This document shows positions 23,076 through 33,989 of a stretch of 64,000 bases of DNA, in pieces. Positions within the stretch are counted from its first letter, which is position 1; every line of letters starts with the position of its first letter. Source of the DNA: Archivesica marissinica (Eukaryota; Mollusca; Bivalvia; Venerida; Vesicomyidae); assembly GCA_014843695.1 (NCBI GenBank), contig CM026401.1, positions 46,575,477 through 46,639,476 on the forward strand. The letters run 5' to 3'. The notes below the pieces were generated by a model. It saw nothing but the letters and a program-made list of their open reading frames with translations. It was not told the origin of the DNA and ran no database searches. The position numbers and the translations under genes are program-made.

Positions 23076-23460
23076 AATGGGTACGTTAAGGTATAACATT
23101 ATTATCAATTAATGTGTATGATGTTGATAAAATCACATTTATCATGCCGCAACATCTGGTTAGGGAACAACAGTAATAATAATTCCAACGAAACGGACAA
23201 TTGTACATTTCGGGATAAATCCGCCTTTATCTGGCCGATGGTAGGTATTAGAAAAACAAGCAATGCAATGAATTTTCGTGTTTCGTTTTGTAAATGTTCA
23301 CAGGAAAGACAATTTCTTGTATACCGTAAATTAGTTTTCATGTATTCCATTCTTTCTTTGCGTCGTCAAATCTCATTTTTCTGAGGCATCACCCCAAATA
23401 TGCACAATGATAAATACTGTTAAATTTCAGTGTGATCCCTGGAAACGTGAATACTGTAGT

Positions 23461-24985
23461 TTTGCTATACTCCCTCTAAACTGATGTATACCAATAAACA
23501 AGCAACAACTGTATGCTGTACCAGAACGAGCGACGTTTATTTCGGCAACCTGGCTACACATATGCTTACCTATTTACATATATATATATCCACAAGGTCG
23601 ACTGTATCAACAATAATATCAACATTTAAGTGTATTTACATATCACTATTGATATTACCGTATAATTACGTCTTAAGCGTTATATATCTGCGCAATGTTT
23701 TGTTTTGTTTTAGTCAATTGATCAAAAATTACAAACCGACTTCGCCCAGGAAAAACCAGAGAATTTACTCTGGAGACCTGTAACCCATGTCTACATGACC
23801 ACTTGTACAGAAAGTGACCGGGTTGTCGGATTGTAGAGCAGTATGGGTCCACGCTCTCTTGCAGATATACAATATCATTACATGTACTAATTGTATCATA
23901 AAGACAGTATTTAATTGTGAAATGCCTTAATATTTATAACATGAAATTATAACTTGTTAGAAGTCGTTCGGTAGAATGATCAGCTCTACATACACGTCTC
24001 CATATATAATCTTAAATAGCACACTTTCCTCGTGCTATATAGACCGACCGATACACACTATCACTTTAGGGTACCGCTACGCGAAAGACAAATATTTCAC
24101 GCTCTACTATCGAAACGCGTGAAATGAATAGTCTTTGCTATACTCTCTCTAAACTGATGTATACCAATAAACAAGCAACAACTGTATGCTGTACCAGAAC
24201 GAGCGGCATAGAGCCAAAAGAACGGGCTGGAAGATTAACGTAAGCTTGGATGTAAGCAACATACTGTAGTAAAGACTTGACTATAACGAGCATGTTCAAG
24301 ACCTACAATGGTGTCCCCTATACCCAAGGCCTCTCACATGTGTATTTGAAATTCTTTAAACTAATATACATGACAATGGGAATTTCATATCATATCTAAA
24401 CCAGTTCTTATCCCAGATCCTAATGAACATGTTTAAAGTACTGAATGAAAATCCCCTTACAAAAACCCAAATAGCAGAGCAACAACAGCATGTAACACCT
24501 TCACATGGTTGCATACTGATACTGTCGGACACTGTCCTGCAAATATCCGTCGGCTGCCTTCAATGACTGAAGTAGGTCATTGACCTTATGCTGCTCCTCA
24601 TTTCCTTTACGTCGAAAGGTAAACCTAGCCTCCTGTGGTAGATTCAACTGTATTTTAGTCAGTTGTGCTTGCGAAATTTCCCGTTGAGATGCTTCCATCC
24701 TTTTCTCGAATGCCGACAGTTTTGAAGAAATTAAAGTCTCAATGTTGCCTAACAGTTGGTTTTGGTCCTCCATAACGCTAATGGTTGCCGAGTGTGTTAT
24801 AATTATAACTTGTTAGAAGTCGTTAGGTAGAATGATCAGCTCTACATACACGTCTCAATATATAATCTTAAATAGCACGCTTGCCTCGTGCTATATAGAC
24901 GGACCGATACACACTATCACTTTAGGGTACCGCTACTACACGAAAGACAAATAGTTCACGCTCTACTATCGAAACGCGTGAAATG
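23461..24985 (-). mobile_element. Short retroelement-like module with direct repeats
   Basis: A block of about 250 bp (here 23,953-24,204) recurs partially at 23,461-23,531 and 24,803-24,985. It contains gttagaagtcgtt, atagcacgcttgcctcgtgc, the TATA-like tctatatagc when read on the minus strand, and a hairpin atttcacgc...gcgtgaaat. Between two such repeats lies a Gag-like ORF on the minus strand, starting about 40 bases after the repeat. The layout resembles a terminal-repeat retrotransposon in miniature, or a solo-LTR/internal/LTR series. No reverse transcriptase or integrase is present. Exact termini and primer-binding site are not clear. Confidence 0.5.
24501..24773 (-). CDS. Gag-like ORF fragment (90 codons)
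   Basis: Starts at ATG with MEDQNQLLGNIETLISSKLS and continues with an amphipathic, charged stretch (AFEKRMEASQREISQ) that looks like a coiled coil, then ARFTFRRKGNEEQHKVNDLL, before stopping at about residue 90. Hydrophilic composition and the central RRKGNEEQ-type motif recall N-terminal parts of invertebrate retroelement or transposon-associated proteins, from memory of the style rather than a search. It lies between direct repeats, in the orientation of their TATA-like box. It is much shorter than a full Gag and likely non-functional. The two related copies in the second duplication are further deleted by about 139 bp, which also shifts frame. Confidence 0.4.
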   Translation of the reverse strand: MEDQNQLLGNIETLISSKLSAFEKRMEASQREISQAQLTKIQLNLPQEARFTFRRKGNEEQHKVNDLLQSLKAADGYLQDSVRQYQYATM

Positions 24986-25115
24986 AATATTTCTAACCTA
25001 ACCGAACCAGACAAATAAAATCTATCAAAGGTTATCACGAGTCAACAACGTAATATATATTCCCAGTGGCGAAATAACAAAAGCAAATATACCATGCGTA
25101 CAGGATAAACAAGTG

Positions 25116-25390
25116 TGTGTTTTACGTTTATTTATCGTCGCTACCGGTTGCCCATATGAGCGACGCCTTCTGAAGAGATTAGTCATTTTAAATGTTTGGA
25201 GGATAGTGCAATGGTACAGACAGAGACCCATTCCAGAGTCTCCACTGGTTCTTTTACGTACACGGTGTACAGCACCGACATGATACCATCTGAAAGACTA
25301 TTAATTTTATTAGTGTCAGACGGGGGATCGAACCTGCGATCCCTGGATTACCAGTCCAGCGTGTTGCCATTGAACTACAGATCCGTCTGA
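25116..25390 (-). mobile_element. SINE A inside duplication copy 1
   Basis: Tail tttatttatcgtcgctaccg on the left; head ggattaccagtccagcgtgt and actacagatccgtctga on the right. An internal deletion removes part of the body near accgacatgataccatct. Confidence 0.85.
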
Positions 25391-25947
25391 CATTTGATCT
25401 GATTTAGCTGTTCGTCTAACTATAGAATAAAAAAACATGTTGAAACAAACAGCAGATGACACTAATGTGGATCGACTTGATTAGATGGACATTAGTGAAG
25501 TAGGAGTGTGCATGTCATTAAAATGTGTTTATCATATCAGCATTGTATCTGAGCATGGACAATTTCACACACTGTCCCTGCAGGCAGACAGACAGGCAGG
25601 CAAGCAATATATCCCTTGATAACACGCCTACTAATGGGCATTTTACAACATTTAAATATCAAAAATGGGATAACCTTTGAAAAGCTGAAAAAGAAATATA
25701 TCATTTGTTGATTTTGTAGAATCGTGCTTCTAAAATGTTTTGAAGAGAAAAAAGAATAATATTTAAAATCGGCAGACGATACTTCGTTTCCAGCATATTT
25801 AAAGGGTTGCTAAAAAGTGAAAAGAAATGTATAATGGATGCAATAAAATAATTATTTATCGAAAAAACAATATTTTGGGATACAATGTACATATAGTTAC
25901 GAAATAGAGCTACACACTAGTGATAGTATACATGTATGCTAGCTTCG
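25391..25947. other. No gene recognised (duplicated again at about 29.1-29.67 kb)
   Basis: AT-rich DNA with a short gacaggcaggc run at 25,595. Small ORFs here are identical between the duplicates only because the duplication is recent. Confidence 0.4.
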
Positions 25948-26077
25948 TAGTTTCTTACGGAGGTTCGTGCACCAAGTACTGGTTAACCGCTGGAGCATGT
26001 CCAGGAAAGGTGTTAGGTAAACGGCCCGTCGCTCAAATGGACAACCGGCAGCGACGTTGAATAAACTTAATAACACA
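25948..26077 (+). mobile_element. SINE B 3' half
   Basis: tagtttcttacggaggttcg, accgctggagcatgtccagg, then gcgacgttgaataaactta. 5' truncated. Confidence 0.8.
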
Positions 26078-27101
26078 AATTTAAAATAAACCAAATGGAT
26101 GCTACGTTTATTTAGATAAAGGGAACTATATGGTTGTTTTATGTAGTACACAGTGCTGGATTTGGAAAGTGGACCTTCCAATCTGATGCCAAAGACTCCA
26201 ATTGAAAATATTGTAAGTATTACATACAATTATAACTTGATGGAAGGGGGAGTGGTATCGAATATTCAGTTTAGATTCAAAACAGAGCTGTTCTACCAAC
26301 ATCTGGTTAGGGAACAACAGTAATAATAATTCCAACGAAACGGACAATTGTACATTTCGGGATAAATCCGCCTTTATCTGGCCGATGGTAGGTATTAGAA
26401 AAACAAGCAATGCAATGAATTTTCGTGTTTCGTTTTGTAAATGTTCACAGGAAAGACAATTTCTTGTATACCGTAAATTAGTTTTCATGTATTCCATTCT
26501 TTCTTTGCGTCGTCAAATCTCATTTTTCTGAGGCATCACCCCAAATATGCACAATGATAAATACTGTTAAATTTCAGTGTGATCCCTGGAAACGTGAATA
26601 CTGTAGTCTTTGCTATACTCCCTCTAAACTGATGTATACCAATAAACAAGCAACAACTGTATGCTGTACCAGAACGAGCGACGTTTATTTCGGCAACCTG
26701 GCTACACATATGCTTACCTATTTACATATATATATATCCACAAGGTCGACTGTATCAACAATAATATCAACATTTAAGTGTATTTACATATCACTATTGA
26801 TATTACCGTATAATTACGTCTTAAGCGTTATATATCTGCGCAATGTTTTGTTTTGTTTTAGTCAATTGATCAAAAATTACAAACCGACTTCGCCCAGGAA
26901 AAACCAGAGAATTTACTCTGGAGACCTGTAACCCATGTCTACATGACCACTTGTACAGAAAGTGACCGGGTTGTCGGATTGTAGAGCAGTATGGGTCCAC
27001 GCTCTCTTGCAGATATACAATATCATTACATGTACTAATTGTATCATAAAGACAGTATTTAATTGTGAAATGCCTTAATATTCATAACATGAAATTATAA
27101 C

Positions 27102-28713
27102 TTGTTAGAAGTCGTTCGGTAGAATGATCAGCTCTACATACACGTCTCCATATATAATCTTAAATAGCACGCTTTCCTCGTGCTATATAGACCGACCGAT
27201 ACACACTATCACTTTAGGGTACCGCTACGCGAAATACAACTATTTCACGCTCTACTATCGAAACGCGTGAAATGAATAGTCTTTGCTATACTCCCTCTAA
27301 ACTGATGTATACCAATAAACAAGCAACAACTGTATGCTGTACCAGAACGAGCAGCATAGAGCCAAAAGAACGGGCTGGAAGATTAACGTAAGCTTGGATG
27401 TAAGCAACATACTGTAGTAAAGACTTGACTATAACGAGCATGTTCAAGACCTACAATGGTGTCCCCTATACCCAAGGCCTCTCACATGTGTATTTGAAAT
27501 TCTTTAAACTAATATACATGACAATGGGAATTTCATATCATATCTAAACCAGTTCTTATCCCAGATCCTAATGAACATGTTTAAAGTACTGAATGAAAAT
27601 CCCCTTACAAAAACCCAAATAGCAGAGCAACAACAGCATGTAACACCTTCACATGGTTGCATACTGATACTGTCGGACACTGTCCTGCAAATATCCGTCG
27701 GCTGCCTTCAATGACTGAAGTAGGTCATTGACCTTATGCTGCTCCTCATTTCCTTTACGTCGAAATTGTTTTGGTCCTCCATAACGCTAATGGTTGCCGA
27801 GTGTGTTATAATTATAACTTGTTAGAAGTCGTTAGGTAGAATGATCAGCTCTACATACACGTCTCAATATATAATCTTAAATAGCACGCTTGCCTCGTGC
27901 TATATAGACGGACCGATACACACTATCACTTTAGGGTACCGCTACGCGAAAGACAACTATTTCACGCTCTACTATCGAAACGCGTGAAATGAATAGTCTT
28001 TGCTATACTCCCTCTAAACTGATGTATACCAATAAACAAGCAACAACTGTATGCTGTACCAGAACGAGCAGCATAGAGCCAAAAGAACGGGCTGGAAGAT
28101 TAACGTAAGCTTGGATGTAAGCAACATACTGTAGTAAAGACTTGACTATAACGAGCATGTTCAAGACCTACAATGGTGTCCCCTATACCCAAGGCCTCTC
28201 ACATTGTGTATTTGAAATTCTTTAAACTAATATACATGACAATGGGAATTTCATATCATATCTAAACCAGTTCTTATCCCAGATCCTAATGAACATGTTT
28301 AAAGTACTGAATGAAAATCCCCTTACAAAAACCCAAATAGCAGAGCAACAACAGCATGTAACACCTTCACATGGTTGCATACTGATACTGTCGGACACTG
28401 TCCTGCAAATATCCGTCGGCTGCCTTCAATGACTGAAGTAGGTCATTGACCTTATGCTGCTCCTCATTTCCTTTACGTCGAAATTGTTTTGGTCCTCCAT
28501 AACGCTAATGGTTGCCGAGTGTGTTATAATTATAACTTGTTAGAAGTCGTTAGGTAGAATGATCAGCTCTACATACACGTCTCAATATATAATCTTAAAT
28601 AGCACGCTTGCCTCGTGCTATATAGACGGACCGATACACACTATCACTTTAGGGTACCGCTACTACACGAAAGACAAATAGTTCACGCTCTACTATCGAA
28701 ACGCGTGAAATGA
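27102..28713 (-). mobile_element. Repeated retroelement module in copy 2
   Basis: Full repeat blocks at about 27,102-27,352 and 27,817-28,070 and a partial one at 28,528-28,713. Between them are two copies of the internal region, each with the Gag-like ORF disrupted by the same deletion. Shared deletion shows one was copied from the other. Confidence 0.5.
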
Positions 28714-28842
28714 ATATTTCTAACCTAACCGAACCAGACAAATAAAATCTATCAAAGGTTATCACGAGTCAACAACGTAATATATATTCCCAGTGGCGAA
28801 ATAACAAAAGCAAATATACCATGCGTACAGGATAAACAAGTG

Positions 28843-29117
28843 TGTGTTTTACGTTTATTTATCGTCGCTACCGGTTGCCCATATGAGCGACGCCTTCTGA
28901 AGAGATTAGTCATTTTAAATGTTTGGAGGATAGTGCAATGGTACAGACAGAGACCCATTCCAGAGTCTCCACTGGTTCTTTTACGTACACGGTGTACAGC
29001 ACCGACATGATACCATCTGAAAGACTATTAATTTTATTAGTGTCAGACGGGGGATCGAACCTGCGATCCCTGGATTACCAGTCCAGCGTGTTGCCATTGA
29101 ACTACAGATCCGTCTGA
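28843..29117 (-). mobile_element. SINE A inside duplication copy 2
   Basis: Duplicate of the 25,116-25,390 copy with the same internal deletion. Confidence 0.85.
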
Positions 29118-29674
29118 CATTTGATCTGATTTAGCTGTTCGTCTAACTATAGAATAAAAAAACATGTTGAAACAAACAGCAGATGACACTAATGTGGATC
29201 GACTTGATTAGATGGACATTAGTGAAGTAGGAGTGTGCATGTCATTAAAATGTGTTTATCATATCAGCATTGTATCTGAGCATGGACAATTTCACACACT
29301 GTCCCTGCAGGCAGACAGACAGGCAGGCAAGCAATAGATCCCTTGATAACACGCCTACTAATGGGCATTTTACAACATTTAAATATCAAAAATGGGATAA
29401 CCTTTGAAAAGCTGAAAAAGAAATATATCATTTGTTGATTTTGTAGAATCGTGCTTCTAAAATGTTTTGAAGAGAAAAAAGAATAATATTTAAAATCGGC
29501 AGACGATACTTCGTTTCCAGCATAGTTAAAGGGTTGCTAAAAAGTGAAAAGAAATGTATAATGGATGCAATAAAATAATTATTTATCGAAAAAACAATAT
29601 TTTGGGATACAATGTACATATAGTTACGAAATAGAGCTACACACTAGTGATAGTATACATGTATGCTAGCTTCG

Positions 29675-29804
29675 TAGTTTCTTACGGAGGTTCGTGCACC
29701 AAGTACTGGTTAACCGCTGGAGCATGTCCAGGAAAGGTGTTAGGTAAACGGCCCGTCGCTCAAATGGACAACCGGCAGCGACGTTGAATAAACTTAATAA
29801 CACA
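29675..29804 (+). mobile_element. SINE B 3' half in copy 2
   Basis: Duplicate of 25,948-26,077. Confidence 0.8.
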
Positions 29805-30057
29805 AATTTAAAATAAACCAAATGGATGCTACGTTTATTTAGATAAAGGGAACTATATGGTTGTTTTATGTAGTACACAGTGCTGGATTTGGAAAGTGGA
29901 CCTTCCAATCTGATGCCAAAGACTCCAATTGAAAATATTGTAAGTATTACATACAATTATAACTTGATGGAAGGGGGAGTGGTATCGAATATTCAGTTTA
30001 GATTCAAAACAGAGCTGTTCTACCAGCGGCCTAGCCTACACATTCAAATTGAAAATA

Positions 30058-30302
30058 TGATCGCAGGTTCGACCCCCCGTCTGACCCTAATAAAATTAAC
30101 AGTCTTTCAGATGAGCCATTAAACCGAGGTCTCGTGTCGGTGCTTTACATCGTGCACGTAAAAGAACCAGAGGAGATTCTGGAATGGGTCTCTGTCTGTA
30201 TCATTGCACTATCATCCAAAATCTAAAATGACTTAATCTCTTCAGGAGGCGTCGCTCATATGGGCAACCGGTAGCGACGATAAATAAACGTAAAACACAC
30301 AC
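30058..30302 (+). mobile_element. SINE A, head truncated
   Basis: Starts atcgcaggttcgaccccccg, then ctgaccctaataaaattaac and the full body to gcgacgataaataaacgtaa. Confidence 0.85.
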
Positions 30303-30327
30303 ACTCTTGATAAACACTTGATAATCT

Positions 30328-30753
30328 TTTTTTTATTTTATTTATTTTTCCTTTTATAGCATACACAACATAATTGTCACATGTTAACACTATACATAGT
30401 ACGTAATGAACATATACTTATAATTCTTATCTGTTTAATATGACTTTGTGCTGACAGTTACACATATTTCTTATTTCAAAATTCTTGCATCTGATTCATG
30501 GATGCCATAAAAGGTTTCCGACATAAATGTGACACTCCCATGCTTGACGGATACATTTTTAAAGTATAAAAACATTCATGAAAAGGGGTTTTAGAATACA
30601 TGGACAATGTTTAAAAAGATAACGTTATTAAAATTCCCAATGATCATAATGTCCCCAATTTAGCACTTTAATTTCAAATTGCGATGTGCAGTTCTCTTGC
30701 GACGGTTTAGATAGTTACTACAAATTAAAATAAGACCATTTGAACATATGATT
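30328..30753 (-). mobile_element. LINE-like insertion with 14-bp target duplication
   Basis: Flanked by acacttgataatct at 30,314-30,327 and 30,754-30,767. It begins with a T-rich tract (tttttttattttatttattt), as expected for a poly(A)-tailed insertion on the minus strand. No ORF and no family recognised. Confidence 0.55.
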
Positions 30754-30769
30754 ACACTTGATAATCTAG

Positions 30770-30840
30770 GCTATATTGTTATACCTATGTTTTGTATATT
30801 ATATCTTGATCAATGCAATAAAATATGATTAAACTCAAAC
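30770..30840 (+). mobile_element. Short LINE-3'-end-like insertion at the same site
   Basis: Between tgataatctag at 30,759 and the same 11-mer at 30,841. Contains caatgcaataaaatatgatt aaactcaa. Similar aataaaatatgtttaaact ends occur at about 43,720 and 59,240. Confidence 0.45.
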
Positions 30841-30867
30841 TGATAATCTAGCATTTTAGTCTGGCTG

Positions 30868-31026
30868 TGATACTATGTCATGGAATTTCTCTAGAATTGT
30901 GTCATAATAAAACAGAACGACATTCGAATATCCAGTTACAAATAAGAAAGACATTAATGAATTGTCGTCTGCTATAATTATTTAAACTATTTATAGCCTT
31001 TATTTTACCCAGCATGCATAAGGTTA
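30868..31026. mobile_element. MITE family F
   Basis: Reverse copy: atgtcatggaatttctctag, gaattgtcgtctgctataat, tttatagcctttattttacc, cagcatgcataaggttaa. Confidence 0.65.
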
Positions 31027-31590
31027 AGCAATAATTCCACAATAAATGGGCCGCATGGTTGAGTTGTTACGGTTATTTGTTGACTTTAAATCAACTTGTC
31101 CCACACCGTTGATACATGTAGCCTACATTGACCTTTAGCTAATCAAATTTGCTTATTTATTTGTTTATTTGTACAGAATGACCAAGTCTACTTGAAGAAC
31201 AAGATGGAAGGAATCGGACACATGTCTAAATAACAGAGAAGACCTTTGTTTTTATTCAATGGTCCATTAGCATAGCTCATTATAGAGGGTGACTGGGGCG
31301 AAATAGTTGCCCTAAGGACACTGACTTCTCCCTTAATTTCTTTTTTTATAATTTGCATACAAAATAAGATACACTGGCCCATTATAAAGCACTTCTCTAG
31401 TCAACTGTTACATGTAATGGTTATACTGTGTATCTTACGTCACTATATGCATTGTATAGTATATTGTAATTAGATAATAAACGAAAGGTTATCTCCCTTC
31501 GTTTTGAGGTCCGCCATTAATTATTGACAGTCGCGTTCGAGTAATAAACCTCTACGTTTCGTCATTAGTGTTTCTTTGTTTAGTGGCGTG
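31027..31590. other. No gene; fragments of a dispersed repeat
   Basis: Only the stretch around gatacactggcccattataa, matching 10,715 in reverse, is repetitive. No convincing exon. Confidence 0.4.
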
Positions 31591-31593
31591 GTG

Positions 31594-31733
31594 CACAGGC
31601 ACCAGACACACACATTTTTTAAAAAATTGTTTTGGCCTATGGTCATATAGTAAGTAATATATAATATTATATATTACTTACTATATGACCATAAGCCAAA
31701 AATAATAATTTTTTTGTGTGTCTGGTGCCTGTG
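31594..31733. repeat. Near-perfect palindrome, about 70-bp arms
   Basis: Arms from cacaggcaccagacacacac to gtgtgtctggtgcctgtg meet at ataatattat with no spacer. A few mismatches or indels lie in the A/T-rich part (attttttaaaaaattgt versus aataataatttttttg). Confidence 0.85.
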
Positions 31734-32035
31734 GCGTGGTGGCAGCGGTGGGATATACCATACTGTAATGACATGTATGAAATAACAACATTTAAAGTAC
31801 GCAATCCGCGCGCTTTCTCACTTCTCCCAAACATTCTGACATAGAATACGCCCTGCCGATACGGCGATAGACAATAATTACTTATTGGGTTTTCCATAAT
31901 TCTGTAACACTAGTAATTCTAATTTCATTCAATTTTGATCAAACTTGGTTACACGCTATATTTTAATGTGCATGTATGTCTCCGATGTTCTGGATCTCCG
32001 CTAGTGATTTTCCTTCTTGGTCTATTTCAGGATAG

Positions 32036-32191
32036 AGCTAAACGTGAACAGAATTCTCATCAAGGATATATCTGATCTTGGAGTCCCACCAGAAAGTGAT
32101 AACATGGTCCCTGACAGCCATAGAGACCGAGCCGGGGCATGTGCACACTGTAGACCAGGACAAGCCAAGAATACGTGCACGTCTGAAATAT
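32036..32191 (+). pseudogene. Probable decayed exon of the cysteine-module gene
   Basis: An open frame contains RAGACAHCRPGQAKNTCTSE, that is C-x2-C-x8-C-x4 followed by Trp where the sister exons have a Cys split by the splice site (T/GT). The base context ATAT/GGAGTA looks like a donor that lost one T from GTGAGTA. Without it the frame continues eight codons to a stop at 32,215. Acceptor choice is unclear: ttcag at 32,030 gives phase 2, the following tag at 32,035 or ag at 32,083 gives the family's phase 1. It could alternatively be a true last exon of an upstream paralogue. Confidence 0.4.
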
Positions 32192-32289
32192 GGAGTACTT
32201 CAACTGTCATAGATTGATGAAAAAAGATTGGCATTTCAATCAAAGAATTCAAAGGACTGACATTGCATACAGAACATCAAACCATGTGA

Positions 32290-32825
32290 TCCCAGGAGAA
32301 TTTCACGATCCCATTAGGAGTTTTCACGATCCCATTTGGAGTTTTCGGTTTTGGGTTTTGGTTTTGGGTTTTGGTATTTGGAGTTTTCACGATCCCATTA
32401 TGAGTTTTCGTGATCCCATTATGAGTTTTCGTGATCCCATTAGGAGTTTTCGTGATCCCATTAGGAGTTTTCGTGATCCCATTAGGAGTTTTCGTGATCC
32501 CATTATGAGTTTTTTTACGGATCCCATTAGGAGTTTTCGGATCCCATTTGGAGTTTTCGGATCCCATTAGGAGTTTTCGGATCCCATTAGGAGTTTTCAC
32601 GGATCCCATTAGGAGTTTTCACGGATCCCATTAGGAGTTTTCACGGATCCCATTAGGAGTTTTCACGGATCCCATTAGGAGTTTTCGCGATCCCATTAGG
32701 AGTTTTCACGGATCCCATTAGGAGTTTTCACGGATCCCATTTGGAGTTTTCACGGATCCCATTTGGAGTTTTCACGATCCCATTATGAGTTTTCGTGATC
32801 CCATTAGGAGTTTCCACTATCCCAG
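32290..32825. repeat. 22-bp minisatellite
   Basis: About 24 copies of cggatcccattaggagtttt with tca/tcg/tcgtg variants, interrupted at 32,345-32,375 by a ttttggg-rich segment. Confidence 0.95.
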
Positions 32826-33524
32826 TAGGAAATCATTTAGCTCATTTCGGGATGAGCAAGAAATGAGATACATGCTTATTGTTGTTGTTTTTTTCATGAA
32901 GATATTATTAGATGTATATATTTCTAAGAATTATTTCAGTTTTTATTGTTGATGTATCCAGTTTTTATTTGGTACTATCCATAATAATATATACATGTAC
33001 CAATAACAGTGTACATGTAATATACGAGTACAACAATTCAATAGGCAAGTGGTATAGTGCAAAATGTATAATATTTGGTTTTATATTAAAACTTAAAATC
33101 TTTCTAAAAATAGGCGTATATGTATATAGGCTACACTGCCCCCTCCCCCCAAGTACATTGAATCCCTGTGTTTTCTAGAGGAATTTAAAAAAATGAATTT
33201 CTGGTATCTCATCCAATCAAAGGTGGGGGTGGGGAATTCGCCGTCGTTGGTGTAGTTACGATTATTTTGAAAATATGAGTAAAAAACAATTTAAACTTAT
33301 TAATGTATTTACTTACTCAATAAAATATAGGGTGTAGCGACATACAAGAAGATGTGGCGATTGATTTATAATGGACTAATAACAACAATATTGTGTTTTG
33401 CAGGTATTATCTTCTGTTGCTATGGCGACTGATTATTCCAGATATACACAACTTTAAAACCAGATAATCAGAAACCTGCTTGTTTCAGCTGCATTCAACT
33501 AATACCTTTATTTTCATGTAGTTT
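32826..33524. other. AT-rich, no supported gene
   Basis: No exon of the phase 1-1 type found. At 33,404, after ttttgcag, there is a 16-base identity (tctgttgctatggcga) with the exon at 41,119, but the frame is stopped. Confidence 0.35.
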
Positions 33525-33785
33525 ACTTTCTTTCAGCAGGGACATCTATATACATATATAATTATATATTAAACTAAGATAATGTATTATTTAAATATTT
33601 TCTTTCAGCAGATACATTTATATACATACATGTATATAATTATATATTAAACTAAAATAATGTATTATTTAAATATTTTCTTTCAGCAGATACATTTATA
33701 TACACACATGTATATAATTATATTAAACTAAATAATGTATTATTTAAATATTTTCTTTCAGCAGAAATATCTATAAATATATATT
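33525..33785. repeat. 78-bp tandem repeat, about 3.5 copies, each with an acceptor-like site
   Basis: Units share atttaaatattttctttcag then cagatacatttatatac. TTTTCTTTCAG/CAG is a strong 3' splice-site match, present four times just upstream of the first exon of the gene. Confidence 0.9.
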
Positions 33786-33849
33786 AAACTAAAATCATGT
33801 TGACTAGATACCGTAGCTATACTAATAATCTGTATAACAAAACTTTCAG

Positions 33850-33945
33850 TTTCACCTGTCAGCATTTATTCCAAACTCCTGATTTCTGCCAGTTGTGAGT
33901 ATGAAAAGGCTGTTGGAAATGACATAAGCAACTTCTGCCCAGGAT
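33850..33945 (+). CDS. Exon 1 seen of cysteine-module/mucin-like gene
   Basis: After aaaactttcag the exon enters with two bases (phase 1), is open for 31 codons and leaves with one base at ggaT/GTGAGT. The peptide contains ISASCEYEKAVGNDISNFCP, a Cys pair of C-x13-[FY]-C type, resembling the later exon at 50,438 (C-x14-YC). A second, equally good donor lies inside it (agtT/GTGAGTATG at 33,894) in the same phase, so a short 45-nt form is possible. No start codon or signal peptide here; earlier exons must lie upstream. The function is not known; an extracellular role is inferred from cysteines and the mucin region. Confidence 0.6.
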
Positions 33946-33989
33946 GTGAGTTTGACCCACTTTTATCATCATTTCTGTCTATGTATTTA

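Larger units (their letters stand above)
23150..26296. repeat. Segmental duplication, copy 1
   Basis: Begins caacatctggttagggaaca and ends tcaaaacagagctgttctac. It is followed head-to-tail by copy 2, with near identity in the stretches compared (offsets 3,147-3,148 in the left part and 3,727 in the right part). It includes the retroelement module, a SINE A and a SINE B tail. Confidence 0.9.
26297..30024. repeat. Segmental duplication, copy 2 (with internal 717-bp tandem)
   Basis: Same content as copy 1 but 580 bp longer. A 717-bp unit starting gaatagtctttgctatactc is present twice (27,274 and 27,991), and both units lack about 139 bp of the Gag-like ORF. Near identity to copy 1 elsewhere. 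Confidence 0.9.

Noticed and set aside
23112..23783. Small ORFs repeated at 26.1-26.9 kb as conserved genes
   Set aside because: Their conservation is explained by the recent segmental duplication. Composition and starts are not gene-like.
33404..33460. Exon after ttttgcag with 16-base identity to the exon at 41,119
   Set aside because: Stops in the phase 1 frame after nine codons and no donor of the right phase. A 16-base match is expected about once by chance in a window of this size.
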